Shown: piece after piece, positions 11,385 to 21,589 of the stretch
Position numbering within the stretch: the first letter of the stretch is position 1
How the letters are laid out: each line of letters starts with the position of its first letter
Assembly: GCA_002633005.1 (NCBI GenBank)
Contig: NMRA01000110.1
Coordinates: 64,001-124,000, forward strand
Reading direction: 5' to 3'
Source: Phoronis australis
Lineage: Eukaryota; Phoronida; Phoronidae
DNA: 60,000 bases
Position numbers and translations under genes: made by a program
Notes under the pieces: model-generated
Databases searched by the model: none
Told to the model about the DNA's origin: nothing
Seen by the model: only the letters and a program-made list of their open reading frames with translations

Positions 11385-11570
11385 AGACTGAATGGGTGGA
11401 AACCCGGAGGGCTTACTTATACATTGCGGCGCACCAAAGGGTAGTGGGGGGTATATCTCCCAGTTATTTCAATGCTGTACTGATGGTCACATATGTAGCG
11501 CATATAGGGGGCTGGGGGAGGGGGCTATAGCCTCCCACTTATTTCAGTGCTGCGCCGCCCATGTTATGGT
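11385..11570 (+). repeat. Short repeat ending in CCCACTTATTTCAGTGCTG
   Basis: The segment GGGGGCTATAGCCTCCCACTT...CAGTGCTG...GCCCATG recurs at 41285-41350 on the same strand and in reverse at 59230-59290. Within this copy a diverged internal duplicate (CTCCCAGTTATTTCAATGCTG) lies about 85 bases earlier. It looks like a small non-autonomous element; its class is not determined. Confidence 0.6.
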
Positions 11571-11633
11571 GTTACAAAGTCTTGGCGCCAACTCGGTGGA
11601 CATTTTGTCCTCTCAGCATTTTCTATTGTCTCA

Positions 11634-11691
11634 GATACCCATTTTCGCGATTGTCCAATGCAATTCCGAAACAACCGCGAAAATGGGTATC
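11634..11691. repeat. Perfect 16-bp inverted repeat with 26-nt loop
   Basis: GATACCCATTTTCGCG at 11634-11649 is exactly reversed and complemented at 11676-11691. There is no mismatch in the arms and no other feature explains it. Confidence 0.9.
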
Positions 11692-12087
11692 ATTTGTAGC
11701 CATAAAAATTCTTTAAACGCATCACTAGCACTTGTCTGCAAAATATGCAATTTATTTAAGACAACTTCAAACCTTTGTCACCCATTATCAAGCCTGGTTT
11801 ATTTTTGATACTTTCAGCAGTTTTAAACTCTGATTACAGATTCATGGGTCAGTCAACCATACTTATAATCTAAGGCTGAGGGAACCGTTTCTCAGACTTT
11901 TTGTTTTTATTCTAATAGAAGATATGAAGACTTGGGTCATATAAAAATGATGGATAATCTTTCTGTTGTTTAAGAGTAATTACAAATCGTAAGGCACCAT
12001 CAAAAATGCAATTTCCACAAAAATGACAGTCTTTTGAATTTACTTACGACTTGCAACATTTCAAAGCATGAGTTAAGACTATGACAG

Positions 12088-12180
12088 TCACCAGTGGCGG
12101 ATCTACGTTTTCNGAGGCGCGTGGCGCCGACAGGGGGGGAGATCGGGAGGGGGGTTTCCCCCTTCCGTGTAAGACAATTT
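12088..12180 (+). repeat. CAGTGGCGGATCTA-type element end
   Basis: AGTGGCGGATCTACG followed by a G-rich tract recurs at 32463-32500 and, reversed, at 41225-41265. Such G-rich ends mark small hAT-like non-autonomous elements in many invertebrates. The interior and the partner end were not located. An ambiguous base sits at 12113, about 20 bases inside. Confidence 0.5.
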
Positions 12181-12399
12181 TTGTTTTTGTAGCCAAATAG
12201 TGAAATTTCCGTGCATCCTGATAAGTTTCTGACACTTAACATGTCTCTTGAGTTTTTCTTAAGATAATTTAAAACCCTTCTCGATTTCGTCGCATGAACG
12301 TGGCTCATAAGTTTCATGAAACCACATTTGTGCACATCTGGGTATGAGTCACGCCACCAGCAAAAATTTTTGTTGGAACATCTGCTTATACACACCTTT

Positions 12400-13370
12400 T
12401 AGCATAAGAAGAGTCGTATATGAAAAAGTGTGGTGTTTGTGTGGGGTTTAGACAACTACCAAATATTCAAGAGCATAAGAAGCACCGACAGGGTGAAAAA
12501 ATTGAATATCAGATGATCGCGTAACAGCAGCCTCAAGTTGTTTAAGAAGGAAGACCTGTACTGTTAGTCTGGAAATAAACACGTGTTCTGTCTCGTTATG
12601 AGAAAAACTGGCAAACGATGGTGCTCTCAGCTCATAGTATATTATTAAAAGCGACAATAAACAATTAAGTATCACTTTATTAAGCTGAATCACGTTGACA
12701 TTAATTGAAAAACGTCAAATGTATCTGGAAGCGAATCATCTGAAAACAGTTTCACGAAACCAAAACATTATGTACAGTACATCGTGGTGAAAAGATAAAC
12801 AGGACCAGTTCGTACACTGAGAGTACACAAAAAGGCCTGGTCCGTCACGAGACCAAAAGTACACCTGTGTTTATTATCCCTATAAAAATAGTCGATCTGT
12901 CGCGGTACCAAACAGTACTGGCTGAGATAAATAGTTTTACAAAACAAACTTTGGCAAAAAACATCACAAGACTAGTTCGCGAGACCTAAAGCGTAGTATG
13001 CAAAAACGTTTGAATTGAAAACCTCTCTCTAGACACTTTTTAATGCCCAGTGGTTGCTAATACGTATATTTTTTACATCTGGTCGTGAACTGCTGCGAGA
13101 GGTTGTCTAGGAAGGGTTTTCGCACCGTTCTGTAGTACTCACTGGAAGAAACAAGTATTGAGTACAAATTTAACTACGCACTAAGTGAAATCAATTTTGG
13201 ATATTAAGCAGATAGACTCAAGTGGAAAAACAAACCAGAATCAGTTTTTGTGTGCTCGTAGACCCTCTGCTGTACTGGGTGAATTTGGCATGACCAAAAT
13301 AATTTATATTTCGTTTTCATTGTACACAAGCATAAGAACCGACATTATGTACAAACTGTGTAGAATTATA
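12400..13370. other. No gene recognised
   Basis: Non-coding; no shared repeat or domain noticed. Confidence 0.4.
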
Positions 13371-13375
13371 ACTTA

Positions 13376-13584
13376 TTACGTGGGTATTTCTCCAGGAACG
13401 TTAGCCCTATCCTGCTGTTGTCTGGACTGCCGAGGAATCTGTATATCGGTTTGCTTGTCTTGGAACCATTCTACCCAGACATCTTCGATGTTTGTTCCCA
13501 ACGCTTGCACTTCGTCAACTGCTGTGTCAATGAGCTTGTAAGCCTCTGCAATGTCGTTTGGCAGCTCAATTGGCACTAAACCCC
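13376..13584 (-). CDS. Candidate terminal exon, unknown acidic/helical protein
   Basis: On the minus strand an acceptor-like CCTCAG is followed by an open frame of about 69 codons ending in TAA at 13376-13378. Composition looks like real protein: helical segments such as NDIAEAYKLIDTAVDEVQAL and VWVEWFQDKQTDIQ, then a polar Gln/Arg tail ending PGEIPT. I do not recognise the family. It could be a separate gene or an N-terminal exon of the TSP1 gene on the same strand; a weak GTAATA donor overlaps the stop. Only coding character supports the call. Confidence 0.35.
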
Positions 13585-13599
13585 CTGAGGTTGCCAAGT

Positions 13600-14900
13600 C
13601 CATTCAAAAGACTTACATGCGAAACTAAATTTGATTCGTTCATCATGAACTACGTCAAACCTAGACAATGTATCCCAGGACCTATTTGCATCTCTTGCCA
13701 TTTTCGGAATAAACGTCCCAATGTCTGAACGCTTGAAACCCCAAGTACTAACATCAAATAAATGCCCATGGGCATGGGCGTTTCATCGGGCGACAAATAG
13801 TCAGCTATTTCCGATACTGCTTCGAATAAGAAAAGTTCGCCTTAGTAAGGTTAATTTATTCGCTTCTTGGACATTTATATGAGATGAACATCTTACAATT
13901 ACGCTTAGAATTTTATGAAACCATTACCTGGGGGAAATTATCCTACTGAATTTGATAGTAATCGTTATGCTCGAGTCAATAGTAAAACCTACACTTGTCT
14001 ATTGCCTAGGGCTGTGACTGAAACTGAGTGTAATGGTAATGATGGGATAGACCCTGTTTGTCACTAAATGGTCGTGGATTGTATTTCTACCTGCTGGCAG
14101 TTTTCAGACTTTGGACGTGAACTGCAACATTTTTGTTGGATTTTTATTACCATAAGAAATCACCGTCTATGCAAACAAACTTGGGTAGTGTTGGTGGACC
14201 GAAGCTTGTTGCGAGAAAAGTGAGATCATGCAAAACCATGTGTGGGAGTGGGAGGCAACACATTTGAAGCCTGTTATTCTGTGGGGAAATCTGGCTCTCA
14301 AATTGCAGGACCCTAGGAGTTTTCATATCATTATTACAGGACAAAATACTATGAATGGGTCCTCCTCAGGGGCACAGGGGTATAGCCAAAGGCAGAACAG
14401 TCGGAGCATTAATAAAGGTTGAGCAGGTTAGAGCTCAGGTGACTGGGTATTTTGGCTTTGTATTATCGGTGGTATGATTTAGATTGGGTAAATAAAGGGC
14501 TGGGGGAAGGGGAATGTTGACGAAAGAGCTTGCTATTATCTTATGTACCCCTTCTAGGAATTTGAGTGTACGAATAATTCCTTCCAGACTCACTTTTTCA
14601 AGAACACAATCCACCAGTTTACAAGACAGAAGGCCTAACGCGTGCTTTGAAAAACATCTATCCTCCTTGAATGTGGGATATCAGACTTCTAGCATGGGTA
14701 TTGACAAGTTAACACAGGAGTTAAACTTAATTGGACCGAAAAAAGTTAGAACAGTGAAGTTTCAATTTGAGGTAGACTGACACTTGTACATAAATGTGTA
14801 TGATATGGAGTGTTGTTACCCATGTACTGCTCAGACTGGCATTTTGTAGGATTGTCATGTATTTAAATGATCATCGTTGTGTGCAAACCACTGCATCAGC
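13600..14900. other. No gene recognised
   Basis: Non-coding. A short palindrome (ATGCCCATGGGCAT, near 13763) is the only structure noticed. Confidence 0.35.
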
Positions 14901-14906
14901 ATCAAA

Positions 14907-14958
14907 GAACACGACTCAGTCAACAGTGACAACATGACTAGAGTACTGAGTCGTGTTC
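14907..14958. repeat. Perfect 14-bp inverted repeat with 24-nt loop
   Basis: GAACACGACTCAGT at 14907-14920 is exactly reversed and complemented at 14945-14958. It resembles the 11634-11691 hairpin in arm and loop length but not in sequence. Confidence 0.9.
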
Positions 14959-15669
14959 AGAGGAATGGGTTTAGGTGGCAATTGCAGGTATGCTTTTAAT
15001 TCAAAACAAGAAACACTCGTTTCTTAACGCACTAGAACCCGTTCTACATAACTTTTGGGTTATCAAGTCACTCTTATTTTTTTCTTTCACCGGTAATCAC
15101 ACAAGATTAATAGGTAACAAAACTGAAAACCTGTAATAAAACACATTTTTTAAATATCACTAAATATATGCCACATGAAATGCTGAAAATCATCTCCAAT
15201 AAAAATGGACCAGTGGCTTTTTGAAGAACAACATCAGTTCGCAGCTATGCTGACACCAACAAGAATCTTGTTGAATATAACATTCCCTTTCATGTTGAGA
15301 TCATGTTTAAACTGCAACTCAAAAATATTGTAGTTTGTTTTTTCCAGACCCACATAAGTATATCGGAGGATGAGGACATACGGTATTCAACTTGATGTGT
15401 CAATGCACACTAGGTGGTGGTGGGTATCACCAGCGGTGATTGTCATCAGGGTGTACCTGTGGCAAATGCTGAGAAGTGTCCACTACAGTGAAAAGATCTT
15501 TCCGAAGCAACCTGTCATGCCTGTGAGTATTTCTTATAAAGACAGTTTTGCAAATCCAGTTAAGCACCCTCACTATGTACACATGAGACTGTAAAAGAAA
15601 ACACTGCTGACATGACGTCTGGAATAACCTATTATCATTTTCCTTCCAAAGCTCTGGTTACCCCTCTCC

Positions 15670-16056
15670 CCCCTGCATACCCATTCTCTGCAAGAATGCC
15701 ACGACGGGCTACAGGAGCTTTGTGAAAACTCGAGGGGCTGAAACTCGTACATTGCTAGCTTTCAAGCACACCGCAGACAACTTGTGTTATTGGGACGCAA
15801 AAATTAGCGTCTTTTAGATCTGTGATGCACATCCAATCGCCTTGTTGAATCATTGATACCAGTGTTGTTATGCCTTCTAATTTGAAGTGTTCGTTAGTTA
15901 TAAACCTGTTTAGTGGTCGCAGGTCGAACACTATAGTAGAAAAGTGCCATTCTTTTTCTTCCTAAGGCGTCCTACAAATTGATCAACACTGGGTGTTACT
16001 GGAGCGATTGAACCTTTGTTCAGAAGGGTCTGCACTTCCTCTGTAAGAGCTTTGCC
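15670..16056 (-). pseudogene. DIRS-like reverse transcriptase relic
   Basis: Minus-strand frames give, in order and with shifts between them, KALTEEVQTLLNKGSI, a broken KKNG step, VFDLRPLNRFITNEHFKLEG, GDWMCITDLKDANFCVPI and RVFTKLL followed by a stop and PVVAFLQ. The DLRPLN, LKDAYF and APRVFTKLL steps are characteristic of DIRS-type (tyrosine recombinase) retrotransposon reverse transcriptase. The active-site metal-binding block beyond PVVAFL is not seen. Several frameshifts and a stop show it is dead. The RNase H and recombinase genes of a DIRS element were not found nearby. Confidence 0.7.
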
Positions 16057-16104
16057 ATTCTTTTTCTCCCTAAGGAAAAAGGTACCCTACAAAGTGATCG
16101 AACG

Positions 16105-16320
16105 AGCCCCCCATTTGTCGAGGTGGACAAAAACGTCGCCTCAGAGAAACAAAAATCCGAGAAAACGAGACAAAAAGTCCACTTAATAGGCGGGAACGCA
16201 AAATTCACAGCTCTGGACGTGGTAACCCGTTGTTTTAGTCCTTCGGCTGTTTTGTCGGTAAAAGGTCGACATCAAAGAAAATTCGAGCCCCCCATATTGA
16301 AGGCTGGGTGGGCGCACGCA
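16105..16320 (+). repeat. Small repeat T, copy 1
   Basis: The block runs from GAGCCCCCCATTTG through GCCTCAGAGAAACAAAAATC to GGCTGGGTGGGCGCACGC. It matches 24168-24412 in opposite orientation, and its central part matches 29546-29632. A lone end (GGCTGGGTGCGCACATGC) lies at 31290-31310. No coding capacity is evident; a MITE is likely. Confidence 0.65.
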
Positions 16321-16885
16321 TTCATAAACAGTTTATTTCCAAATTATACTTTTAAGAAAATAGTCAAAAACGACAAATGCTCATTTTGTAGACTCGTAGA
16401 AACTTTTAATCACTTGTTTTTGGGATGTGAGCATGTACTTTTTTATTGGAGTGGATTGAAAACAGTTAGATTCTATATGTTGTTGGAGCCAGTCTTTTAT
16501 TGGCTAAAAGGCGTGTCCTGCTATAAGCATACTTTGGAGATGACTGTTAACAAATTAATCACATAATGTAATATTAACTTTAATACCATACTTCAAACAC
16601 ACTTGTTCCGTGTCTTTCTCCACTTGAAGAGATTCCGCGCAATTCTACTTGTCGCTGCCAATACATGGAAAAGTGTGAAATTAAAAGAATCCCACTATGA
16701 CTTTCTGAGATTGTTGAAACTCTTATGTATTCAGTTGAGATTCAGGCTGAGCTGGAACGTGTGAATGCGAGAGTGAATGCGTTGCTGTTTGTTAGTTTTC
16801 TTTTGTAGTGTATTCCATTGTTGATTTCTGTTTCGTTCTTTAAGGATTAACCTATAAGAACACGGAGACTTGAAAATAAAGGTTT
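16310..16885 (+). pseudogene. 3' fragment of L1-like LINE (ORF2 zinc-ribbon end)
   Basis: The frame contains KCSFCRLVETFNHLFLGCEHVLFYW, here split as KCSFCRLVETFNHLF and LGCEHVLFYW. This is the CxxC...H...C zinc ribbon that ends L1-clade ORF2. The same position in the full-length element of this window reads CTFCKKEPEDLIHLYWSC. Weak similarity to the ORF2 tail continues to about 16740. The rest of the LINE is missing, so it is a 5'-truncated dead copy. Confidence 0.7.
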
Positions 16886-16889
16886 TCAG

Positions 16890-17900
16890 GAAGGTCAAGT
16901 TGATTGATATGAGGTTCTCATGAATTAAGGTTGTGTGGTTTGTGTAATACGCCCAACTGTGATTCTTCCGCAGTCTTATACACCGCGAAAGGACGCGTTC
17001 TCTTTTATGAAATGCTTGTCGTGAAATCCAAAGTAAAACAGAACTTGCTTAAGTACTGATACATTCGTCTTCAAAAATACATTAATTTATTTACGGGCAA
17101 TGTTATACAAAAAATCACCGAATACCAACATTTGACGCCGCGCGGCATGAATGAATAGTAATAAAATATTCCATACTACGTTGGCCAATATTTAGAGCGT
17201 ACCCTGAAGGTCACATCGACCGAGGGAGAACAATGATGTAGGGAAGCTTGCCGAGGCCGAGGGCAATGCGGCATTTTCATATATCTCAAAATCTAGGAAA
17301 TATACCAGGAAAGAAAATCAATTGGCAAATTCTTTAAGCGGCCGTGTCCTCAAGGATTCATGCTTGCTGCCGAAATACCGGTGTCTTTGTCGCTTCTATT
17401 GGCAGACATTGGAAGAGGAAACAGGCAGTGCAATCTAGAATAGGGCCTTTGCAGCCGCCAAAGTCTCTGCTTGGCTGACGGAGCTTAATTTTATTTGATA
17501 ACTCACGGATGTCTTCAAGCGTTTTTCACAGGTAAAGTCATAGGCTATGACTTCAGAGAATGTCTGGCAGATACTGAACGGCACGAAATGGCGATGTGCA
17601 ACAGAATCACAAAAGCAGAATGGGTGTTTGTTCTAAAGTTTAAAACTTCAAGAGGCATTACAGTGTTCTGTCGTTCAGCAACTTTTCCAGACGTGAGGGG
17701 TTCTGAACGTGCCATAACATCTGTTAACTGCCCAGCACAGTCTTTTGTCCCGAAGGACAACAAGCAGGCCAATTATCTCCCAAGCTTCAAAGGGTTACTG
17801 AAACCTGGTATTGCTTTATGTTCAAATATGTTATAACTTAACTTTCATTTTACTAGCAGCACAGCCCAGTCAGGCTAGATACGATCTGATCGGACATTAG
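16890..17900. other. No gene recognised
   Basis: Open frames overlap on both strands at about 17495-17836, but neither shows a known motif or a convincing exon border on both sides. I leave them uncalled. Confidence 0.35.
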
Positions 17901-17999
17901 TGCAATCGGGCTATTCGGAGAATTCTGCTCGTGTCGCTGCTGTACTAGTGGTGATTGAATTGCGCACGCGTCGCTGTCTGCATGTAAACAGCTGGTAAA

Positions 18000-18220
18000 A
18001 AGACAGATTGTTATCAAAATATGTCGTCGCGCAAAGCCTTATTATTGCTATTTTCTCTGGTGTAAGTCTTCGGCAGGTGGTCACAAATTACCAAAAGACC
18101 TAAGGTTACTACATTGGTGGAGCATTGCGGTCAAAAGGGTCAACCAACTGACAAAAAGTGTGTGGATGCCGAAGCCCCTTTGGGAGACTACATAACGTAA
18201 CTTCGTAAGTTTTTAGCAAT
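18000..18220 (+). pseudogene. THAP-domain transposase exon relic
   Basis: Aligned by eye with the intact exon at 34193-34436, this copy keeps the order of blocks (GGTGGTCACAAATTACCAAAAGACC; TGGATGCCGAAGCC, written here only in part) but has lost the start codon and the C-x-G-C pair is disrupted. The donor region GTAAGTTTTTAGCAATCAAA also matches. A second exon relic, KRKLLKPAA then a stop, follows at about 19115-19145 and corresponds to ERNRLKQDAVPSIF in the other copy. Confidence 0.65.
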
Positions 18221-18802
18221 CAAATTTCTATCGACATCGTTCGGTGATGTTATCCCCACCAGTTACCCCTCTGAATAACGGGTTTATTGAATGGAACTAA
18301 GTGTTTCTTTTCGGAAACTCACCCAGGACTCAGATGCCGGGTAGGCTAGCAGCACATATTCACATGTACGTCCTCCAGGGGTGGAAATGCGCCCAATATA
18401 AGAGGTGTTTGGTACGTAACGCTCAGAAGTCAAGGATTACTTTCACAACAGGTTCTCTTCAAAACTATGCTATGGCCAATAAAATTCCCTAAAAGAGTGA
18501 GTTTCCTTATTTTATGGCAGACTCCACCCCCAGGACTACTAGATTAGTTACTGAATTAACCGATGAATACGTTATTCAGTAAACGTCATAACATTGCATT
18601 AGAATAAAAATTAACTCCTAGAATGAATTTTACTTGTTGATCAAAAAAATAATTGCAGGCGGTCTGATACACATTGTACCAGACGTGCGCAGGCCTCGCA
18701 TGTGGGCCCATTGCACTGATCACCTGGAAATATTTTTATGCTTTATTAATATATGGTTAAAACCGAACTGAGGAGCTAGAAACCTGGCTCTAGGGTTTAT
18801 CA

Positions 18803-18872
18803 GTGTGACCTGGTGGGACTCGAACCCACGACCTCGAGTAAAGAAAAAGGGCGCTTATCAACCAGGCCACAC
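18803..18872 (-). repeat. tRNA-derived (SINE-like) sequence
   Basis: On the minus strand the 70-base segment has an 8-bp acceptor-like stem (GTGTGGCC with GGTCACAC), a box A-like TGGCCTGGTTGATAAGC, a perfect T-arm (GTGGG-TTCGAGT-CCCAC) and a box B. The anticodon arm does not form (CCCTTTTTCTTTACTC), so it is not a working tRNA. It is either a tRNA pseudogene or the head of a SINE inserted in the transposon. Confidence 0.7.
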
Positions 18873-20279
18873 TGCCTCCTCGCTTGTTGAGGTCAGATGC
18901 ACATTTTAGGTGTCGTGAAAAATACACATTATTAAATCAGTTTTAGCCTGTTTCACATAGTTTAACTCAGATCTTAAATAAGACTTGGGTACAAAGATTA
19001 TTAGTTTCTACATATAAACATGAAGATGAAACGTCAAGTATGTTCTGCCTTACTAAAGTAGTTTTGTCTTGTGTTTTCTTTTATAATTTGTTTCTCTCGC
19101 TATTCTGTTACAGGTAAGAGAAAACTATTGAAACCAGCAGCCTGAACGTCTATTTTACCTTTGGACAAAGTGAAAAGCAATCCTTCAGCATTAACCTGAG
19201 AGAATCGAACAAAATTCAGAAATTCAGCCCTTGATATGCCATACTTTGTACTCCATTGCTAGGGAAAATTACAATTGTTTTTAACAATGTTGTTTCTTTA
19301 TATACTTTTCTTGCATGTGGAACTTTTGTTGTGGACAAGTTAACACAAAACTTAAAATTGTTCAAAGGCCTTTCTTAAGAAAACTCTAAAAAATAATTAC
19401 ACACAAAAATAAATCAAATGCACATTTCTAGAGGTCAACACTGAGGAAAACGGCAATTCGCAAGCATAATCGCTAATTATTTCAGCTTTACAAAGAAAAA
19501 GCACAACTGTACTGTATGGGGCTTTAAAACTGAGGAAATATTGTGGTTTCAATAAATAGGGACAAACTTGCCTGTTGATGAAAATTTTATTCGATCATCA
19601 AAGTGTAACATTAACGGGCTTTCTACTGACAATAAGACAATCGATGCAGTCACTGAATGTCATTTTCCCATAATGTGTACCAAATTAAAAGCTTTTACCA
19701 TTAGCATAAAGTCTTTCTTCTGAAGGAAAAGTTAATGTCACTCAGTGAGAAAGGACAGGTATTTATACCAGATGCTTTTGGTTTTCATTTCACAGAGATC
19801 TAGTTTCAATAGCCTATAGAAGCGCTTGTAAAAAAGGTCCAGTTTCGGCACGTGGCTTTCCTCCAGGTAACCTCATTCAGCCCCAATTAGATCCTTGAAA
19901 GTAAACGCAACAGCATATCACTTGACTCGTTTTGAGCCCAAAATCTGACCCTGAACTAGACCAGAGTGCCACTACGTCTTCTTTAGCTTCAGCCCCTCAT
20001 GTTTCTTCCAGGAAAGGAAATAAGCTATTGTTCGCACATGACTTATTGCCTATGAAAGGCCATCCTCACCAACGAGGCTGACTTGTGTAGCAGTCAGATA
20101 TACATGTAGTTCCTCTTCATACACAAACAACACGTTGTCTTATGGTTACTTCGTACTGCAATTCACAATTCACCAGAGCCACTGACATGTACATTGTGCC
20201 ATGCAGCACTAATGGTGTGTGGAAATGCTGTTGGCCAGAGTAACAAAGCTTGTTCGTTGTCTCCGATGAAGAAAGTAGA

Positions 20280-20445
20280 CTTTAACAACAGATCTACACT
20301 GGATGGGAAGATCTTTCTGGTTAGCTGCAGTCAACTGCTTAAAACCAATTTTTGTTCATTCAGGGTCGATGCAGAAGCGATGCATATCTCCTCTGCACGG
20401 TACAAGTCCTCAAACCTAAAAACCAAAGGGCACGTGAAAACAGAC
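20280..20445 (-). pseudogene. Relic of YqaJ/SWIM-protein exon
   Basis: This matches the exon at 43728-43964 by eye: AACAGATCTAC, GATCTTTCTGG against AATATCTTGCTGG, and GATGCATATCTCCT against GATGCAAATCTCCT occur in the same order and spacing. The reading frame is destroyed. It places the second transposon gene at the right end, reading leftward, as in the other copy. Confidence 0.6.
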
Positions 20446-21589
20446 AGGATAGATTTTCATTTCAACGTGCAATAAATTTCCGGAAGACACAGGATAGGGA
20501 GTAAACAAATAGTCTAATGTATATTTATGTACCCTTTGCCATCGCATTGGGCTTGGATTGTAATCTCACTAACCAATATTGTTGTGCATATTACTTTGTC
20601 AAATAAAGTAGACACTCCATTAACTACGCAGTGAAACGAACAGAATTGAGCTGAACACTGAACTGATTTATTCTACATATCAAAACAATATATATACACA
20701 CAACTACATAACAACATATGATGCGTTACCTATGACACACTTCCTGTACTAGGAATCGCATGACATTATACCAATTAAACTACTGAACTCATAAACAATA
20801 ACAACCTACAAACACCCTGTTATTGTGTGACTAAGTACACGACAAATATCGAGTTAAACATTCAGCATTCATTGATGAAACTGTCATTGCTAAACCTGTT
20901 AGAAATCATTCCAAACAATAATACTGCTTTGATGTACGAAAACATCCCGAGTTCTGCGTCAAGTATCGTAACACGCATGACAACAAACAAAGATTAACCC
21001 GACAGGCGACTGTCGTGAAGTCGACATCGGCGAGTATCTCAGTTAACAGGCATCAGTAGAATAAACATGGATTAATTGTTAAAATAATCACAAATTTGTA
21101 TAAGGTCTTGCTTACTTTCTCTCATAGAAGCGCCCTTTTCACGCAATCTCAGATTTAGTTGGCACGCCTACAAGCCATTTCACCATGTATTTAAAGGGTT
21201 CGCGAAATCGAGGCTGTTAATCTATCACCACTAGTACACGCACGCCTCTAGTTAATGTAAATTTTCCGAATTCAACAAAAGAGAGCTGGCCCTCCAACCA
21301 TAAGTGCCAGAATGGAGTTAACCAGACGTGTATGATATTGGCCACGGGGGTGATCTTCCCAACTTGTTGTTGGGCTATAGAATCGAACAAGTTGGAAGCA
21401 ACGGGAAAACGTCGTGATGTCAATACTAACTTACAACAGCTCCTCAATCGACAATATCCCTTTATGTTAAAGAAGTTTAAAAATGTAACCGTTGCCCTCC
21501 CCGGACAAGACTGTTGTCGGAGGAAAGGGAAACAGGTGACAACCTTGGGGTGGGGTGGGGGTTGCGCTAAGCGTTTCTATGACCAGTAA

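Larger units (their letters stand above)
17906..21268 (+). mobile_element. Decayed ISL2EU-type DNA transposon, copy 2
   Basis: The left end (GGGCTATTCGGAGAATTC, then GTACTAGTGGTGATTGAATT) matches the end at 34106. The right end, read inward on the minus strand (TTCGGAAAATTTACATTAAC, then GTACTAGTGGTGATAGATTA), matches the end at 44766. Inside the left end is a THAP exon relic (about 18000-18220). Inside the right end, on the opposite strand, is a relic of the first YqaJ/SWIM-protein exon (about 20280-20445). THAP transposase plus YqaJ-like nuclease is the known gene pair of ISL2EU elements. The outermost right bases are mutated, so no target-site duplication can be read. A tRNA-like insertion lies inside. 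Confidence 0.7.

Noticed and set aside
17495-17836. 113-codon plus-strand frame with an open minus-strand partner
   Set aside because: No domain, no paired splice sites, and both strands are open, as expected by chance at this length.
18803-18872. Functional tRNA gene
   Set aside because: The anticodon stem does not form, so it is kept only as a tRNA-derived repeat.
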